Assembly (NCBI GenBank): GCA_949294185.1
Contig: CASFGA010000001.1
Coordinates: forward strand, 140,569-204,568
Length of the DNA: 64,000 nt
Direction: 5' to 3'
DNA from: an uncultured Bacteroides sp.
GTDB lineage: Bacteria; Bacteroidota; Bacteroidia; Bacteroidales; Bacteroidaceae
The notes under the pieces were generated by a model. It was not told the DNA's origin, made no database searches, and saw only the letters and a program-made list of their open reading frames with translations. Made by a program: the position numbers and the translations under genes. Below, one piece after another: positions 51,819 through 62,549 of the stretch; positions within the stretch are counted from its first letter, which is position 1; each line of letters opens with the position of its first letter.

Positions 51819-53360
51819 ATGACAAATATATCAAGCAACAAACGGATTGCGAAAAATACACTGCTGCTGTATGTACGAATGTTCATCCTCATGTTCGTAC
51901 AACTATATACTGTACCTATTATTTTAAAGACATTAGGTGCAGAAGATTATGGTATATACAATGTTATAGCGGGAATAGTCACCATTTTTTCTTTTATCAG
52001 CGGTTCTCTATCCTCTGGTTCACAACGATTCATTGCTTTTGAATTAGGAACAGGCAACAAAGAAAGATTACAATCCGTATTTAATACAATCATATTTATC
52101 TACCTGATACTTGGTGTTATCATCTTTCTTTTACTGGAAACTTTGGGCGGTTATTTTTTAAATTTCCACATGACAATACCTCCCGACAGAATATATGCAG
52201 CAAATTGGGTATTCCAGTTTGCCATCGTCACATTTCTGTTCACGCTCCTCACTATTCCATTTACAGCAACGGTTATAGCACACGAGCACATGAATTTCTT
52301 TGCCTATCTGAGTATTGTTGAATGCATCACCAAATTAGGCATTGCCTTGTGCTTACCATTTATGACAGGAGACTACCTCATTGCCTATTCCATCATGATT
52401 TGTATACTTCAATTATTAATATTGACAACCTATATCATATATTGCTATAAATCTTTCTCCGAAAGCAAACAGATACGCCTAAAATTGGATCCTGTATTAA
52501 AAAAAGATTTGCTCGGATATTCCGGTTGGAACATGGTAGGCTCAATTGCAATGATATCCCGCATGCAAGGCATCAATATCATCATCAATCTGTTTTTTGG
52601 CCCGTTATTGAACGCCGCACATGCCATAGCCCAACAGATTAATGGAGCTTTAAACCAATTTATCAACAACATATATATAGCTACACGCCCACAAATAACC
52701 AAACTGTATGCGACTCACGAAACAGAAAAGATGTGGCAACTTATTTTCGTAAGTAGTAAGTTCGCCTACTATTTACTAATGCTTTTAAGTATACCTCTAT
52801 TAATAGAAACTAAAACTCTATTGACTCTATGGCTACACGAAGTACCTGATTTAACGGTTGAGATATCCCGCTTGATGATTATCACGATATTAATAGAAAC
52901 CTTATCCAACCAAATCATAGCAGCTTATCAAGCCGCAAACAGAATCAAAAAATATCAAATATCATCAAGCACAATATTACTATGCAATTTGCCGTTATCT
53001 TACATAGCTCTTTTAATATTCCCTAAGCACGCCTTACTACCTTATATAATATCTGTAGGATTATCTATTGTATTTACATTATCTATTTTATGGAATGCAC
53101 AAAGACTAATACAATTCAATTTAAAACAATACAGTAAAAAGGTTTTAGTAAAAGTAATTCCGGTTTACCTTATCACTCTTCTACTCGTTTATTCATGCGT
53201 CAACAATCTTACTCCTAATTTTACAAGAATTGTCACCACTACCATATTAACTATTGGAATGTCTACATTAACTATTGGAAGCATTGGGATTAACACCGTT
53301 GAGCGCAATTATATATGCAAATTCATCAAACGAAAATTATCGAAAGAAAATCAATTATAA
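51819..53360 (+). CDS. Wzx-type polysaccharide flippase
   Basis: About 513-residue MATE/MVF-superfamily membrane protein with 12-14 hydrophobic segments, for example LLLYVRMFILMFVQLYTVPI, YNVIAGIVTIFSF and LIAYSIMICILQLLIL. It would carry lipid-linked capsule repeat units across the inner membrane. The ATG at 51819 gives the usual N-terminus (MTNISSNKRIAKNTL); an ATG at 51771 lies within the ugd gene. It is the first AT-rich gene of the cassette. Confidence 0.92.
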   Translation: MTNISSNKRIAKNTLLLYVRMFILMFVQLYTVPIILKTLGAEDYGIYNVIAGIVTIFSFISGSLSSGSQRFIAFELGTGNKERLQSVFNTIIFIYLILGVIIFLLLETLGGYFLNFHMTIPPDRIYAANWVFQFAIVTFLFTLLTIPFTATVIAHEHMNFFAYLSIVECITKLGIALCLPFMTGDYLIAYSIMICILQLLILTTYIIYCYKSFSESKQIRLKLDPVLKKDLLGYSGWNMVGSIAMISRMQGINIIINLFFGPLLNAAHAIAQQINGALNQFINNIYIATRPQITKLYATHETEKMWQLIFVSSKFAYYLLMLLSIPLLIETKTLLTLWLHEVPDLTVEISRLMIITILIETLSNQIIAAYQAANRIKKYQISSSTILLCNLPLSYIALLIFPKHALLPYIISVGLSIVFTLSILWNAQRLIQFNLKQYSKKVLVKVIPVYLITLLLVYSCVNNLTPNFTRIVTTTILTIGMSTLTIGSIGINTVERNYICKFIKRKLSKENQL

Positions 53361-53418
53361 ATTCAGCTATATCCAATAGCACCAATATCATAAAAGCATC
53401 TAATCTTAAATTAAAGAT

Positions 53419-54171
53419 ATGAATATAACATTCTTAATCCAAGCTCGTTTAGGTTCGACCAGATTACCCGGAAAAATTCTGAAACCATTTTTTCAAGAAA
53501 AATCTATATTAGATTTATTAATAGAAAAATTACGGTCAGTTCCTGATACAAATATAATCTTAGCAACTTCAACATCTTCAACAGACAACCAGTTAGAAGT
53601 CTTTGCAAAAGATAAGAACATAGATCTTTTTAGAGGATCAGAATCAGATGTCTTAGAACGTTTCATAAAAGCAGCCGAACAATTCAAAGCAAAACAACTA
53701 ATCCGTGTCTGTTCCGACAATCCTTTTCTTGAATTAAAATCTATCAAAGAACTGATTCTTTATGTAAAAGAGAATCCAGAATATGATTATGTCAGTTTTA
53801 ATGTCAATGGAACTCCTTCTATAAAAACCCATTATGGCTTTTGGACAGAATACGTAACCTTAGACACTCTACATAAAGTATCAAATTTTACAAATGAGCC
53901 GTTATATCATGAGCATGTAACCAACTACATTTATACCCATCCTGAAAAATTCAAAATCAAATTATTAGAAACATCAAAGGAACTTATCAAACATAACAAT
54001 ATACGCCTAACGATTGATACAGAGACTGATTTTCAAAATGCCCAAACCATTTATAAAGAACTGAAAAGAACTATCAATTACCCTACAATTGACGATATTA
54101 TAAACTATTTGGATAATCATCCGCAGTATTATCAAATAATGAAACAAGAAATCTCTAAAAACTCAAAATAA
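53419..54171 (+). CDS. SpsF/NeuA-like cytidylyltransferase
   Basis: 250-residue nucleotidyltransferase of the cytidylyltransferase family (PF02348). The N-terminal loop IQARLGSTRLPGKIL is the nucleotide-binding site, followed by ATSTSSTDNQLEVFA and the metal site CSDNPFLE. SpsF-like sequences are found in place of NeuA next to NeuB homologues. Given its neighbours it probably makes CMP-activated nonulosonic acid (KDN or a relative). Its TAA overlaps the next gene's ATG by one base. Confidence 0.85.
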   Translation: MNITFLIQARLGSTRLPGKILKPFFQEKSILDLLIEKLRSVPDTNIILATSTSSTDNQLEVFAKDKNIDLFRGSESDVLERFIKAAEQFKAKQLIRVCSDNPFLELKSIKELILYVKENPEYDYVSFNVNGTPSIKTHYGFWTEYVTLDTLHKVSNFTNEPLYHEHVTNYIYTHPEKFKIKLLETSKELIKHNNIRLTIDTETDFQNAQTIYKELKRTINYPTIDDIINYLDNHPQYYQIMKQEISKNSK

Positions 54172-55211
54172 TGAAAGAAACATATATTATCGGAGAGATT
54201 GGTCAGAACCATAACGGCTCTGTGGATATTGCCAAATTAATCGTTGAATTAATTGCGCGCCCCATAAAAGAAGAAGTATTCAATTTGGACTTAAAGCCGA
54301 TGAATGCCGTAAAAATGACTAAAAGAGATTTGTCGGAAGAACTCACCACCTCGCAGATGAACCGGATATACGATACGCCTAACTCGTTCGGACGCACATA
54401 TGGAGAACACAGAGCTTTTCTTGAGCTGACAGACGAGGAACATTTTGAAGTATATAAATATGCCAAATCATTAGGTCTAGATTTTGTGGAAACACTTTGT
54501 GCCGTAGGATGTCTGTCTCTGCTCAAACTGTTTACACCCGACTATTTAAAAGTAGCCAGCCGAGACCTGACCAACCTACCTTTGCTTCAACGATTGGCAG
54601 AGACAAAAATTCCAATCATCCTATCAACAGGCATGGCAGGAACAAAAGAACTGGATGAAGCCTTGGATGTTATTACACGCTATCACTCTAATATTTCCAT
54701 CCTGCACTGTGTTTCACAATACCCTACCTACCCCGATAATCTAAACCTGAAAACCATCACTTATCTGAAAAAACATTACGGACAATATAAGATAGGATTT
54801 TCAGACCATACCATCGGCATTGCCGCTCCTATCGTAGCAGTAGGAATGGGGGCAGAAATCATAGAAAAGCACATCACCATCGACCGCCGGATGAAAGGAA
54901 CAGACCAAGCCGGATCATTGGGCCCGGACGGTGTTTTAAGAATGGTACGCGACATCCGTATCACAGAGCGTTGGTTAGGCGAAGAAAAATTATACATCGA
55001 CCCTGCCGTAGCATCCGCCAAAGAGAAATTAGAGCGTTCTATCGCCTCTAAGCGTCTCATCAAAGCCGGAAGCGTAATCAATCAAGAAGATTTACACATG
55101 CTTAGCCCCGGCGACGGATACAAATGGAGTGAATTAAACAATGTCGTAGGAAAAACAGCCACCAAAGATATACCTGCCAATGAAATTATTTATCCTGATT
55201 TTCTGAAATAA
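54171..55211 (+). CDS. NeuB-family nonulosonic acid (sialate/KDN 9-phosphate) synthase
   Basis: 346-residue condensing enzyme that joins phosphoenolpyruvate to a six-carbon sugar or its phosphate. IIGEIGQNHNGSVDIA is the family start; the barrel contains VKMTKRD, LKVASRDLTNLPLL, ILSTGMAG and FSDHTIGIAAPIVAVGMGA followed by IEKHITIDR. The C-terminal SAF domain (from SKRLIKAGSVINQEDL) is the antifreeze-like substrate lid. Paired with a KdsC-like phosphatase, it likely forms a 9-phosphate product as in KDN synthesis of B. thetaiotaomicron. No NeuC-type epimerase is present, which favours KDN (from mannose-6-phosphate) over sialic acid. Confidence 0.92.
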   Translation: MKETYIIGEIGQNHNGSVDIAKLIVELIARPIKEEVFNLDLKPMNAVKMTKRDLSEELTTSQMNRIYDTPNSFGRTYGEHRAFLELTDEEHFEVYKYAKSLGLDFVETLCAVGCLSLLKLFTPDYLKVASRDLTNLPLLQRLAETKIPIILSTGMAGTKELDEALDVITRYHSNISILHCVSQYPTYPDNLNLKTITYLKKHYGQYKIGFSDHTIGIAAPIVAVGMGAEIIEKHITIDRRMKGTDQAGSLGPDGVLRMVRDIRITERWLGEEKLYIDPAVASAKEKLERSIASKRLIKAGSVINQEDLHMLSPGDGYKWSELNNVVGKTATKDIPANEIIYPDFLK

Positions 55212-55712
<501 letters not shown>

Positions 55713-55842
55713 TTAATCTTATTACTAACTGGAATTAAAAAGACAGTAAAACAGTGTAATGAAACTTCACTGTCCAAAAGCCATCATTAGATAGTTTCAG
55801 TGTCTTTCTTGTTAGCAATTCGCATTATTATGATTTAATATT
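55713..55842. other. Intergenic AT-rich segment with dyads
   Basis: 130 bases between the phosphatase and the 379-residue gene. ACAGTG/CACTGT pairs around 55753-55775, and TGAAACT occurs in both orientations. No promoter box or terminator tail is convincing; it may be a point of cassette joining. Confidence 0.3.
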
Positions 55843-56982
55843 ATGAGTAAAAAAAATATCGTCTTGATTGACCACGAACCATATTCCACACGCAGACGAA
55901 AACTTTTTTACATTGACGAATTAATATCTGCCGGATATAACGTAGCCGTATGGGATGTTTCACAGTTCGTTTTTCCAGGAATGAAAGTAACCGATGAAAT
56001 CACAGAAAATTATCTAAAGAAATTGTATACATTAGAGAATTTAAAAGAATCGCTAAACAATATAGACATTGACGATACAATATTTTTCGTTGAATGTGTA
56101 GATAACTGGAAGACCCGAAAAGTATTTGCATTGTTATCAAAATATAAATGCGTTACCATACGTATGGATTTGTATGCAAACACTATCATCAAAGAAACAT
56201 TATCCCAAAAGCTGAAAAGATTCCTATCAAGCTGTTTCTTTAAAATAATACGAGGGAAAATATTCTTCATTGCAAAAAAGTTATATAACAAACGCCATCA
56301 TATCCAATTCCCGTGTTATTTTTTATCTTCATCAGCAATAGTTAATCGTACTCATGCTATAAATCATCCGGATTATGAGCAATATAAATTTCTGCCACAC
56401 CCTCCTGTAATAAAAGGAGAATACATTGTTTTTCTCGACACTTATTTTCCATATCATCCTGATTTGAAACACTTTTATCAATTTAACAGTAATAACATTA
56501 CTGCATGTGCGAAAAAGTATCACGACTCGCTAAACAACTTTTTCTCATTTTTGGAAAAAAAATACAAAATGCCCATAATTATTGCCGCACACCCTAAATC
56601 GGAATATACCGGCAAGGAATTTGGGGGAAGAGAAATAATAAAATATCAAACAAATAACCTGGTAACGAATGCTTCGTTAGTAGTAATACAAACTAGTAAT
56701 TCGATTTCGTATGTTGCGTTGGCAAACAAACCGATAGTATTTATCCTGACCGACGCATCTAACCAAATTCCACGATACAAATATGCGACACAAACACTAG
56801 CACAGCTATTTGACAAAAATGTATACAATATTGACAAAATGAAAAACAACTTCTCAGAAATAGACTATTCGCCACTTGATGAAAAGAAACGACAAAGCTA
56901 TATATACACTTACCTAACTTCCAAAGAGACAGAAAACAGCAAAAATATAGATATCATTAAATCGTTTTTAAAACAACTCTGA
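55843..56982 (+). CDS. Putative GT-B glycosyltransferase, possibly nonulosonate transferase
   Basis: 379-residue cytoplasmic protein of no family that I can name. It has the alternating strand/helix look of a GT-B enzyme. In the C-terminal half IIIAAHPKSEYTG carries a His-Pro motif, and VVIQTSNSISYVALANKPIVFI follows, the pattern (HP, then a Ser/Thr-rich turn, then ALxxKP) seen in bacterial sialyltransferases and Kdo transferases. FLDTYFPYHPDLKHF could hold the acidic part. Since it directly follows the nonulosonic acid genes, it is the best candidate to add that sugar. Strongly AT-rich. Confidence 0.55.
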   Translation: MSKKNIVLIDHEPYSTRRRKLFYIDELISAGYNVAVWDVSQFVFPGMKVTDEITENYLKKLYTLENLKESLNNIDIDDTIFFVECVDNWKTRKVFALLSKYKCVTIRMDLYANTIIKETLSQKLKRFLSSCFFKIIRGKIFFIAKKLYNKRHHIQFPCYFLSSSAIVNRTHAINHPDYEQYKFLPHPPVIKGEYIVFLDTYFPYHPDLKHFYQFNSNNITACAKKYHDSLNNFFSFLEKKYKMPIIIAAHPKSEYTGKEFGGREIIKYQTNNLVTNASLVVIQTSNSISYVALANKPIVFILTDASNQIPRYKYATQTLAQLFDKNVYNIDKMKNNFSEIDYSPLDEKKRQSYIYTYLTSKETENSKNIDIIKSFLKQL

Positions 56983-57017
56983 TTTACCTATCACGCAATA
57001 AATCCATTTAATCATTT

Positions 57018-58013
57018 ATGTGTCACCCCTCCGATACTCCCTCTGTTAGCGTTATTGTCCCGATATATAATGTAGAAAAATACATTACACGTTGCGTACG
57101 CTCGTTAATGGAACAAACGCTAAACAATATTGAATATATTTTTATAAATGATTGTACTCCTGACAAAAGTATGGAGATATTACAAAACACAATTGCTGAA
57201 TATCCCCAACGCCAAAAACACATCCATATATTGACCTTTGATGAGAATCATGGGTCAGCATTTGCAAGAAATAGTGGTATAAAAGTTGCTACCGGAGAAT
57301 ATATCATTCACTGCGACAGTGATGACTGGGTGGAAAAAGACATGTATGAAAAGATGTATCAAAAGGCTGTAAGCCAAAACGCAGATATTGTTATATGCGA
57401 TTACGTTGCCGAATATTCTAAAAAGCAAGTCCATCATTCACAATATACAACTACAGACAAAGAGGATTTCGTATGTAATCTGTTAAGTGGAAAGCTACAT
57501 AACAGTATGTGGAACAAATTAATAAGAAGCGAACTTTATAAACAACTTGATTTTACATGGAAAAAAGGAATCAATATGTGGGAAGATGTTTCGGTTATCC
57601 CTCGCTTGGCTTATTATGCCCAACGCATATCCTATCTTCCTGAATCACTTTACCATTATTCGCAAACCAATACTTCTGCATATACAAAAAAATGGAGCTT
57701 GTCTTCTTTAGAAAATGTCGTAAGTGTTGTCAATATCATCAATGCTTTTTTTGAAGAAAAAGGAGATAGCTGCTACCAACAGGCATTATTATACTTTAAA
57801 TTACATGCCAAATATGTTTTGTTGCATTATGCCCCTCCAACAAAGTTTAAATTATATCGCACTATGTTCCCTGAAACCAATCACCTAATATTCAGCCATC
57901 CGGCCTTTCCCTTTTACAGTAAAATAATTATGTGGTGTTGGCTACATTCATGTAAGCAAATAGCTTCTATTATTTTATTTGTCATTGCCACGATAAAAAA
58001 CACAACAAGATAA
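57018..58013 (+). CDS. GT2 family glycosyltransferase
   Basis: 331-residue GT-A enzyme. VSVIVPIYNVEKYITRCVRSL and IEYIFINDCTPD form the nucleotide-sugar site, and HCDSDDWVEKDMYEKMY has the metal-binding DSD. Acceptor-side sequence MWEDVSVIPRLAYY is typical of capsule glycosyltransferases. A hydrophobic C-terminal segment (about 305-325) could hold it at the membrane. Sugar not predictable. Confidence 0.92.
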   Translation: MCHPSDTPSVSVIVPIYNVEKYITRCVRSLMEQTLNNIEYIFINDCTPDKSMEILQNTIAEYPQRQKHIHILTFDENHGSAFARNSGIKVATGEYIIHCDSDDWVEKDMYEKMYQKAVSQNADIVICDYVAEYSKKQVHHSQYTTTDKEDFVCNLLSGKLHNSMWNKLIRSELYKQLDFTWKKGINMWEDVSVIPRLAYYAQRISYLPESLYHYSQTNTSAYTKKWSLSSLENVVSVVNIINAFFEEKGDSCYQQALLYFKLHAKYVLLHYAPPTKFKLYRTMFPETNHLIFSHPAFPFYSKIIMWCWLHSCKQIASIILFVIATIKNTTR

Positions 58014-58032
58014 GCATTTTCTCGTAAACAGA

Positions 58033-59061
58033 ATGATTGGGCTTACATTATTTTTATTGTTCAGCATACTATTGACATGGTGTGGTACCAAGCTACAAGT
58101 ACCTTTAGCCAAACAAGTTTTTGTCTTTTTATTAATCTTAATTCTAGGTCTACGACATGATGTAGGAAAAGACTACCCTACCTATGAACTTATTTACAAT
58201 GTTCCTGATTCTGTTCAAGCCAATGCAACAGAACCCGTCTGGCATCTGATTAATTACATCTTACGCTATTTAGGATTTCAAGCAAGAGGATTCTTTTTTT
58301 TCACTTCCGTAGCCTTGATGATTTGTTTCTACAAGGGAATTAAAAGCATGTCCTCCAATTTTTATATTTCCGTAACACTGTTCATCTTATCCGGATTCTA
58401 TTTTGAATCAGCAAACATTGTACGTCAATATGTTGCCATAGCCTTATTGTTTTACGCATTTCCTTACCTGTTAGAAGGGAAAATAAGGAAATACATGATT
58501 TGGATTCTATTGGCAGCCCTGTTTCATACCAGCGCATTACTTATATTCCCTTTCATTTTATTAAGCCGTTTACGTTATCCACCTATATTACTTTTCTCAG
58601 CTTTGATAATCAGTTTTTTGTGGGGAAACAGCCTTTTAAATATACTTATCAACTATGTTATGCCATCGTTAGCAACATTCAATCTTTATCAATATGGAGT
58701 AGACGATTTTGAAGCAGGAGTTAGCAGTGGAGTACTCAAATTATTTTATAATATGCTTATTGCTGCGATATTGCTTCTTTATACCTACAAGCGTCCCAAA
58801 AACTATCCATACTTCCATATTTTACTGAACATGGTTATCATTGGTATGATTTTATACAACACATTCTATCTGTTCCAACCAGCAAGGCGATTATATCTTT
58901 ACTTCTTTACATACCTAATTATACTCATCCCATATTGTGCAGAATATTTCAAAAAGAGTTCACAATATATAATGATAGGGATAACTTATTTAGCATTTCT
59001 GTTATTCTTACTCAAGGCCAATGTAGCCATTCCATACGATTTTGATATTTCATTCTTTTAA
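58033..59061 (+). CDS. EpsG/Wzy-type capsule polymerase
   Basis: 342-residue membrane protein with about ten hydrophobic segments, EpsG family. The signature near the N-terminus, LILGLRHDVGKDYPTYELIYN, and the central VRQYVAIALLFYAFPYLLEGK are typical. It would link repeat units in the periplasm once the flippase has turned them over. Its stop overlaps no good start; the next gene starts at 59072. Confidence 0.88.
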   Translation: MIGLTLFLLFSILLTWCGTKLQVPLAKQVFVFLLILILGLRHDVGKDYPTYELIYNVPDSVQANATEPVWHLINYILRYLGFQARGFFFFTSVALMICFYKGIKSMSSNFYISVTLFILSGFYFESANIVRQYVAIALLFYAFPYLLEGKIRKYMIWILLAALFHTSALLIFPFILLSRLRYPPILLFSALIISFLWGNSLLNILINYVMPSLATFNLYQYGVDDFEAGVSSGVLKLFYNMLIAAILLLYTYKRPKNYPYFHILLNMVIIGMILYNTFYLFQPARRLYLYFFTYLIILIPYCAEYFKKSSQYIMIGITYLAFLLFLLKANVAIPYDFDISFF

Positions 59062-59071
59062 TTCTGAAAAA

Positions 59072-60190
59072 ATGATTGTCGGAATAAATTTAATCGCATT
59101 AAGCACTCAAACCGGAACCGGCCCGTTCAGTTATATCAAAAGAATACTGAACCAAATAAGAAAATACCAGACACCCAATTGCCGGTTCATCATATACAAG
59201 CAAAAACATATTCCAAAAGAATATTTAGAAATTCCCCCCGAATTAAATGCTACGTTTGTTAATGTTCCGACATTAGGAAACGGAATAAAACGGATTCTAT
59301 TCGAGCAAACCTTATTTTATTTTTACATAAAAAAGTGTGATGCTTTCTACAGTTTCTGTACATCAATGCCTTTGTTTATCCACGCCAAAAGATACTTTAC
59401 TCTGCACGATGTATACTATTTAACCTTCAGCAAACGATACGGCAAAATAAAAACCATGTATCTAAAATGGATTACCAAACTATATATCAGACAAAGTTGG
59501 AAAGTTTTCACCGTATCAGAATACAGCAAAAATGAAATCTGCAATTTACTGGGGGTAAATAAAAATAAGTTAGCAGTCACTTATAACTTCGTATTACCTT
59601 CTCCGCAGAGGACAGAGATACTTCCAGAAATAAAAGACATTAATGGCAATTCTGTAGACCTGAACAAACGATTCTTCTTATATGTGGGAAGTCTGCAACC
59701 AGGAAAAAATATACAAGGGATGGTAGACGGATTCAAACTGTTTGCTGAAAAAAATCCCGAATGGCAACTTATCATCGTAGGAAAGCCAACCCACAAAGGA
59801 GAAAGCATCATCAGCTATATCCAAAACAAGAACAATATTTTTTACTTAGGATACCAACCCGGAGACACCGTAAACTATTTATTCAGCAAATGTTTCGCCA
59901 CCGTACTGCTTTCTTTTTGCGAAGGCTTCGGAATTCCCCCTATAGAAGGATTCCTATATGAAAAGCCTACACTGGTTTCCAATAAAACCAGTCTTCCTGA
60001 AGTTGCAGGAGAAGCAGGCGTAAAAGTCGACCCATACAATGTGAAAGAAATATCCAAAGGATTTGACACACTAGTGAAAGAATATAATCATTACGCACAA
60101 AAGACAAAAGAACAACTGATGAAATTTACCCCAGAGAACTCTGTAGAAACATTCATGAGAACAATCGGAATACCATTCTCCCCCAAATAA
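59072..60190 (+). CDS. GT4 family glycosyltransferase
   Basis: About 372-residue GT-B enzyme. The N-terminal INLIALSTQTGTGPFSYIKRIL, the central FLYVGSLQPGKNIQGMVDGF and the nucleotide-site FCEGFGIPPIEGFLYEKP with its two glutamates are diagnostic of GT4. LPEVAGEAGVKVDP completes the fold. The ATG at 59072 is 10 bases after the polymerase stop; an in-frame ATG at 59042 lies inside the polymerase gene. Confidence 0.93.
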   Translation: MIVGINLIALSTQTGTGPFSYIKRILNQIRKYQTPNCRFIIYKQKHIPKEYLEIPPELNATFVNVPTLGNGIKRILFEQTLFYFYIKKCDAFYSFCTSMPLFIHAKRYFTLHDVYYLTFSKRYGKIKTMYLKWITKLYIRQSWKVFTVSEYSKNEICNLLGVNKNKLAVTYNFVLPSPQRTEILPEIKDINGNSVDLNKRFFLYVGSLQPGKNIQGMVDGFKLFAEKNPEWQLIIVGKPTHKGESIISYIQNKNNIFYLGYQPGDTVNYLFSKCFATVLLSFCEGFGIPPIEGFLYEKPTLVSNKTSLPEVAGEAGVKVDPYNVKEISKGFDTLVKEYNHYAQKTKEQLMKFTPENSVETFMRTIGIPFSPK

Positions 60191-60226
60191 AACTCTTTAA
60201 TTATCAAACTTAGAGCAAATAAATTT

Positions 60227-61312
60227 ATGAAATTCGGTATCATCACTCACTACGATGTACATAATCACGGAGCTTTACTCCAATTGAACGCACTGATTCA
60301 AGTTTTGGCAGACAAAGGCATAGAAGCCTATGCACTCCAGTTTGACAAGAACTATGACTTTCTCGGAATCAAACTGAAAAGCAAATACAATATCAGCATA
60401 AAATCCATACCGTTTTACTTGAACTATTTAAAAGAGCAAGGAGTAAAAAAGACATTGTTCAACATCAAGAAAAGAAAGATTCTTGAAAGATTCAAACGGG
60501 AACAACATTTGATTGGCGGATACTACACGGATGAAAAAGATTTAAATGCAGTCATCATCGGAAGTGATGAGGTTTTTGCCCTGCACACTGGCCCGACTCC
60601 TGCTTTTTGGGGATATGCCTTACCTTCTGACAATGTTTTTGTTTATGCGGGATGCTTCGGACCGACAACAATTAAAGACATCACAGAAAAACATTGCTTA
60701 AGTTTTGTCAAAGGAGGCTTGGAAAGTATGAAAGCCTTATCAGTTCGCGACAAGAACTCCTATGATATCATTAAAGCCCTTACAGGGAAAAATGCAGAAA
60801 TGGTTTGCGACCCGGTTTTACTTTACGGATATAAAAAAGAACTAACACAACTATCTAAAATCAACCTAAGGCCATATCTGTTGATATATGCTTACGACAG
60901 CAATATGAACGATGCAACAGAGATACGAGCCATCCGAAAATATGCAAAAGCCCATAATCTTCAGATTATTTCTGCCGGGTTCTACCACAAGTGGTGTGAC
61001 AAAAATATAAATGTTGACCCCATCAGATTACTATCTTATTTCAGAGACGCACATTGTGTCATAACAGATACTTTCCATGGCAGTGTAATGTCCATTCTTA
61101 CAAATGCCGAATTTGCTGTAAAGCTACGAGGCAACGGAAATAAGCTCGGAAACCTTTTAGAAGAATACGGGCTTACAGAAAGAATCATTACGCCTGACAG
61201 AGGAATCGACCAATTATTCTCTGTCAAGATTAATTGGAACAATGTAAATGCCGAATTATCAAAAAGGCGTAAAGATTCCATGAATTATCTTACCAAGAAT
61301 ATTTCTCGATGA
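60227..61312 (+). CDS. Polysaccharide pyruvyl transferase family protein
   Basis: 361-residue CsaB/WcaK-like enzyme (PF04230) adding ketal-linked pyruvate to a sugar, which gives the capsule a negative charge. The start MKFGIITHYDVHNHGALLQLNAL, the VIIGSDEVFALHTGPTP motif, LSVRDKNSYDII, and VITDTFHGSVMSI with its conserved His are family marks. Its stop overlaps the next ATG (ATGA), and this partner is commonly an FrhB-like protein. Confidence 0.9.
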   Translation: MKFGIITHYDVHNHGALLQLNALIQVLADKGIEAYALQFDKNYDFLGIKLKSKYNISIKSIPFYLNYLKEQGVKKTLFNIKKRKILERFKREQHLIGGYYTDEKDLNAVIIGSDEVFALHTGPTPAFWGYALPSDNVFVYAGCFGPTTIKDITEKHCLSFVKGGLESMKALSVRDKNSYDIIKALTGKNAEMVCDPVLLYGYKKELTQLSKINLRPYLLIYAYDSNMNDATEIRAIRKYAKAHNLQIISAGFYHKWCDKNINVDPIRLLSYFRDAHCVITDTFHGSVMSILTNAEFAVKLRGNGNKLGNLLEEYGLTERIITPDRGIDQLFSVKINWNNVNAELSKRRKDSMNYLTKNISR

Positions 61313-62520
61313 ACATCACATCAATCCCAACACTACATCCCTGCACCGGCTGCGGAGGATGTGCTGCGGTTTGCCCCAAAGAAGCCATTACAATGGCATT
61401 TGATGAACAAGGATTCTACAAGCCTATATTGAATCCTTCTAAATGTATAGACTGTTCAATCTGTACACAAGTATGTTACAAATATTCGAACATCGAAACC
61501 TATGATTTGAACAGTCATAAAGAAGTACAATTATTAGCTTGCCAAGCTAAAGATGAGAACATACTCAAGTCAACGACTTCTGGCGGAGTTGGCTATCTGT
61601 TGGCAAAAGCTTTGTTCAATAAGGGATACCAATGCATAGGGTCGGTATATGACACCATCATAAACCAAGCCAAACATATATGCGCTTCGACAGAAACAGA
61701 CATCAACTCCTTTAAGGGTTCCAAATACATCCAGTCAATGACATTTCCCGCCTTTAAAGAAATGCTTGACAAGAAGGGACAAAAAAATGTATTATTTGGA
61801 ACTCCCTGTCAAATATATGCCATAGGAAAATATCTGGAAAAGAAAAAAAGGAGGAAAGACTTTCTTCTGGTTGACCTTTATTGTCATGGCTGTCCGTCAT
61901 CCCAGATATGGCAAAAATACATACAGGAAATAAAAGAACTTATAGGTAAGCCTAAATTCGACAATGTAGAATTCAGAAGCAAAATTAAAGGTTGGGGAAA
62001 CTTTTACATAATAGTAATAGTAATAAATGGCATACAGGCATTCATAAGCAACAGAAAGAAAGATGAATTTTATCAACTGTTCTTCTCTAATTTAATGTTG
62101 AATGACGCATGCCGCGACTGTGCTTTACGCAGCTCTCTTGAATATACAGATATCCGTTTAGGTGATTTCTGGGGAAGATGTTATGACACAGAAACCAGAG
62201 GAATGTCTGGTGTTACATTAGTTACAGAAGAAGGGAAAAAAGCTTTCGAGATAATCAAGAATGAGTTAACTATCCATAAGCATGATTTTTCCGACTTTCT
62301 ACCCTACCAGTCTTGGGGCATCACATATCAAGTTAATGAAAAAACAAGACATCATCTCTTTGAAATGCTAAAGACAGGCAGACCTCTCAAAGAAATGCAA
62401 AAGTATTATTTTTCCCAACAACCTTTTAAACAAAAAATCAAACGGCATCTGAAAGACATTACCTATTTGTTACCTCCACAATACATCAACAAAGTAAAAA
62501 AACTATATCATCAAATATAG
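61309..62520 (+). CDS. FrhB-like iron-sulfur flavoprotein (F420 hydrogenase beta-subunit family)
   Basis: 403-residue cytoplasmic protein. Two 4Fe-4S ferredoxin sites stand at the N-terminus: CTGCGGCAAVCPKEA (about 14-28) and CIDCSICTQVCYKY (about 48-61). The FrhB part has TSGGVGYLLAKAL, GTPCQIYAIGKYL and LRLGDFWGRCYD-like IRLGDFWGRC. Proteins of this type beside polysaccharide pyruvyl transferases are frequent in Bacteroides capsule loci, but their chemistry is unknown; electron transfer to modify or reduce a sugar nucleotide is a guess. AT-rich, last gene of the low-GC cassette. Confidence 0.87.
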   Translation: MNITSIPTLHPCTGCGGCAAVCPKEAITMAFDEQGFYKPILNPSKCIDCSICTQVCYKYSNIETYDLNSHKEVQLLACQAKDENILKSTTSGGVGYLLAKALFNKGYQCIGSVYDTIINQAKHICASTETDINSFKGSKYIQSMTFPAFKEMLDKKGQKNVLFGTPCQIYAIGKYLEKKKRRKDFLLVDLYCHGCPSSQIWQKYIQEIKELIGKPKFDNVEFRSKIKGWGNFYIIVIVINGIQAFISNRKKDEFYQLFFSNLMLNDACRDCALRSSLEYTDIRLGDFWGRCYDTETRGMSGVTLVTEEGKKAFEIIKNELTIHKHDFSDFLPYQSWGITYQVNEKTRHHLFEMLKTGRPLKEMQKYYFSQQPFKQKIKRHLKDITYLLPPQYINKVKKLYHQI

Positions 62521-62549
62521 CTTTAAAAGCTGACAAATAAAATATTGTT

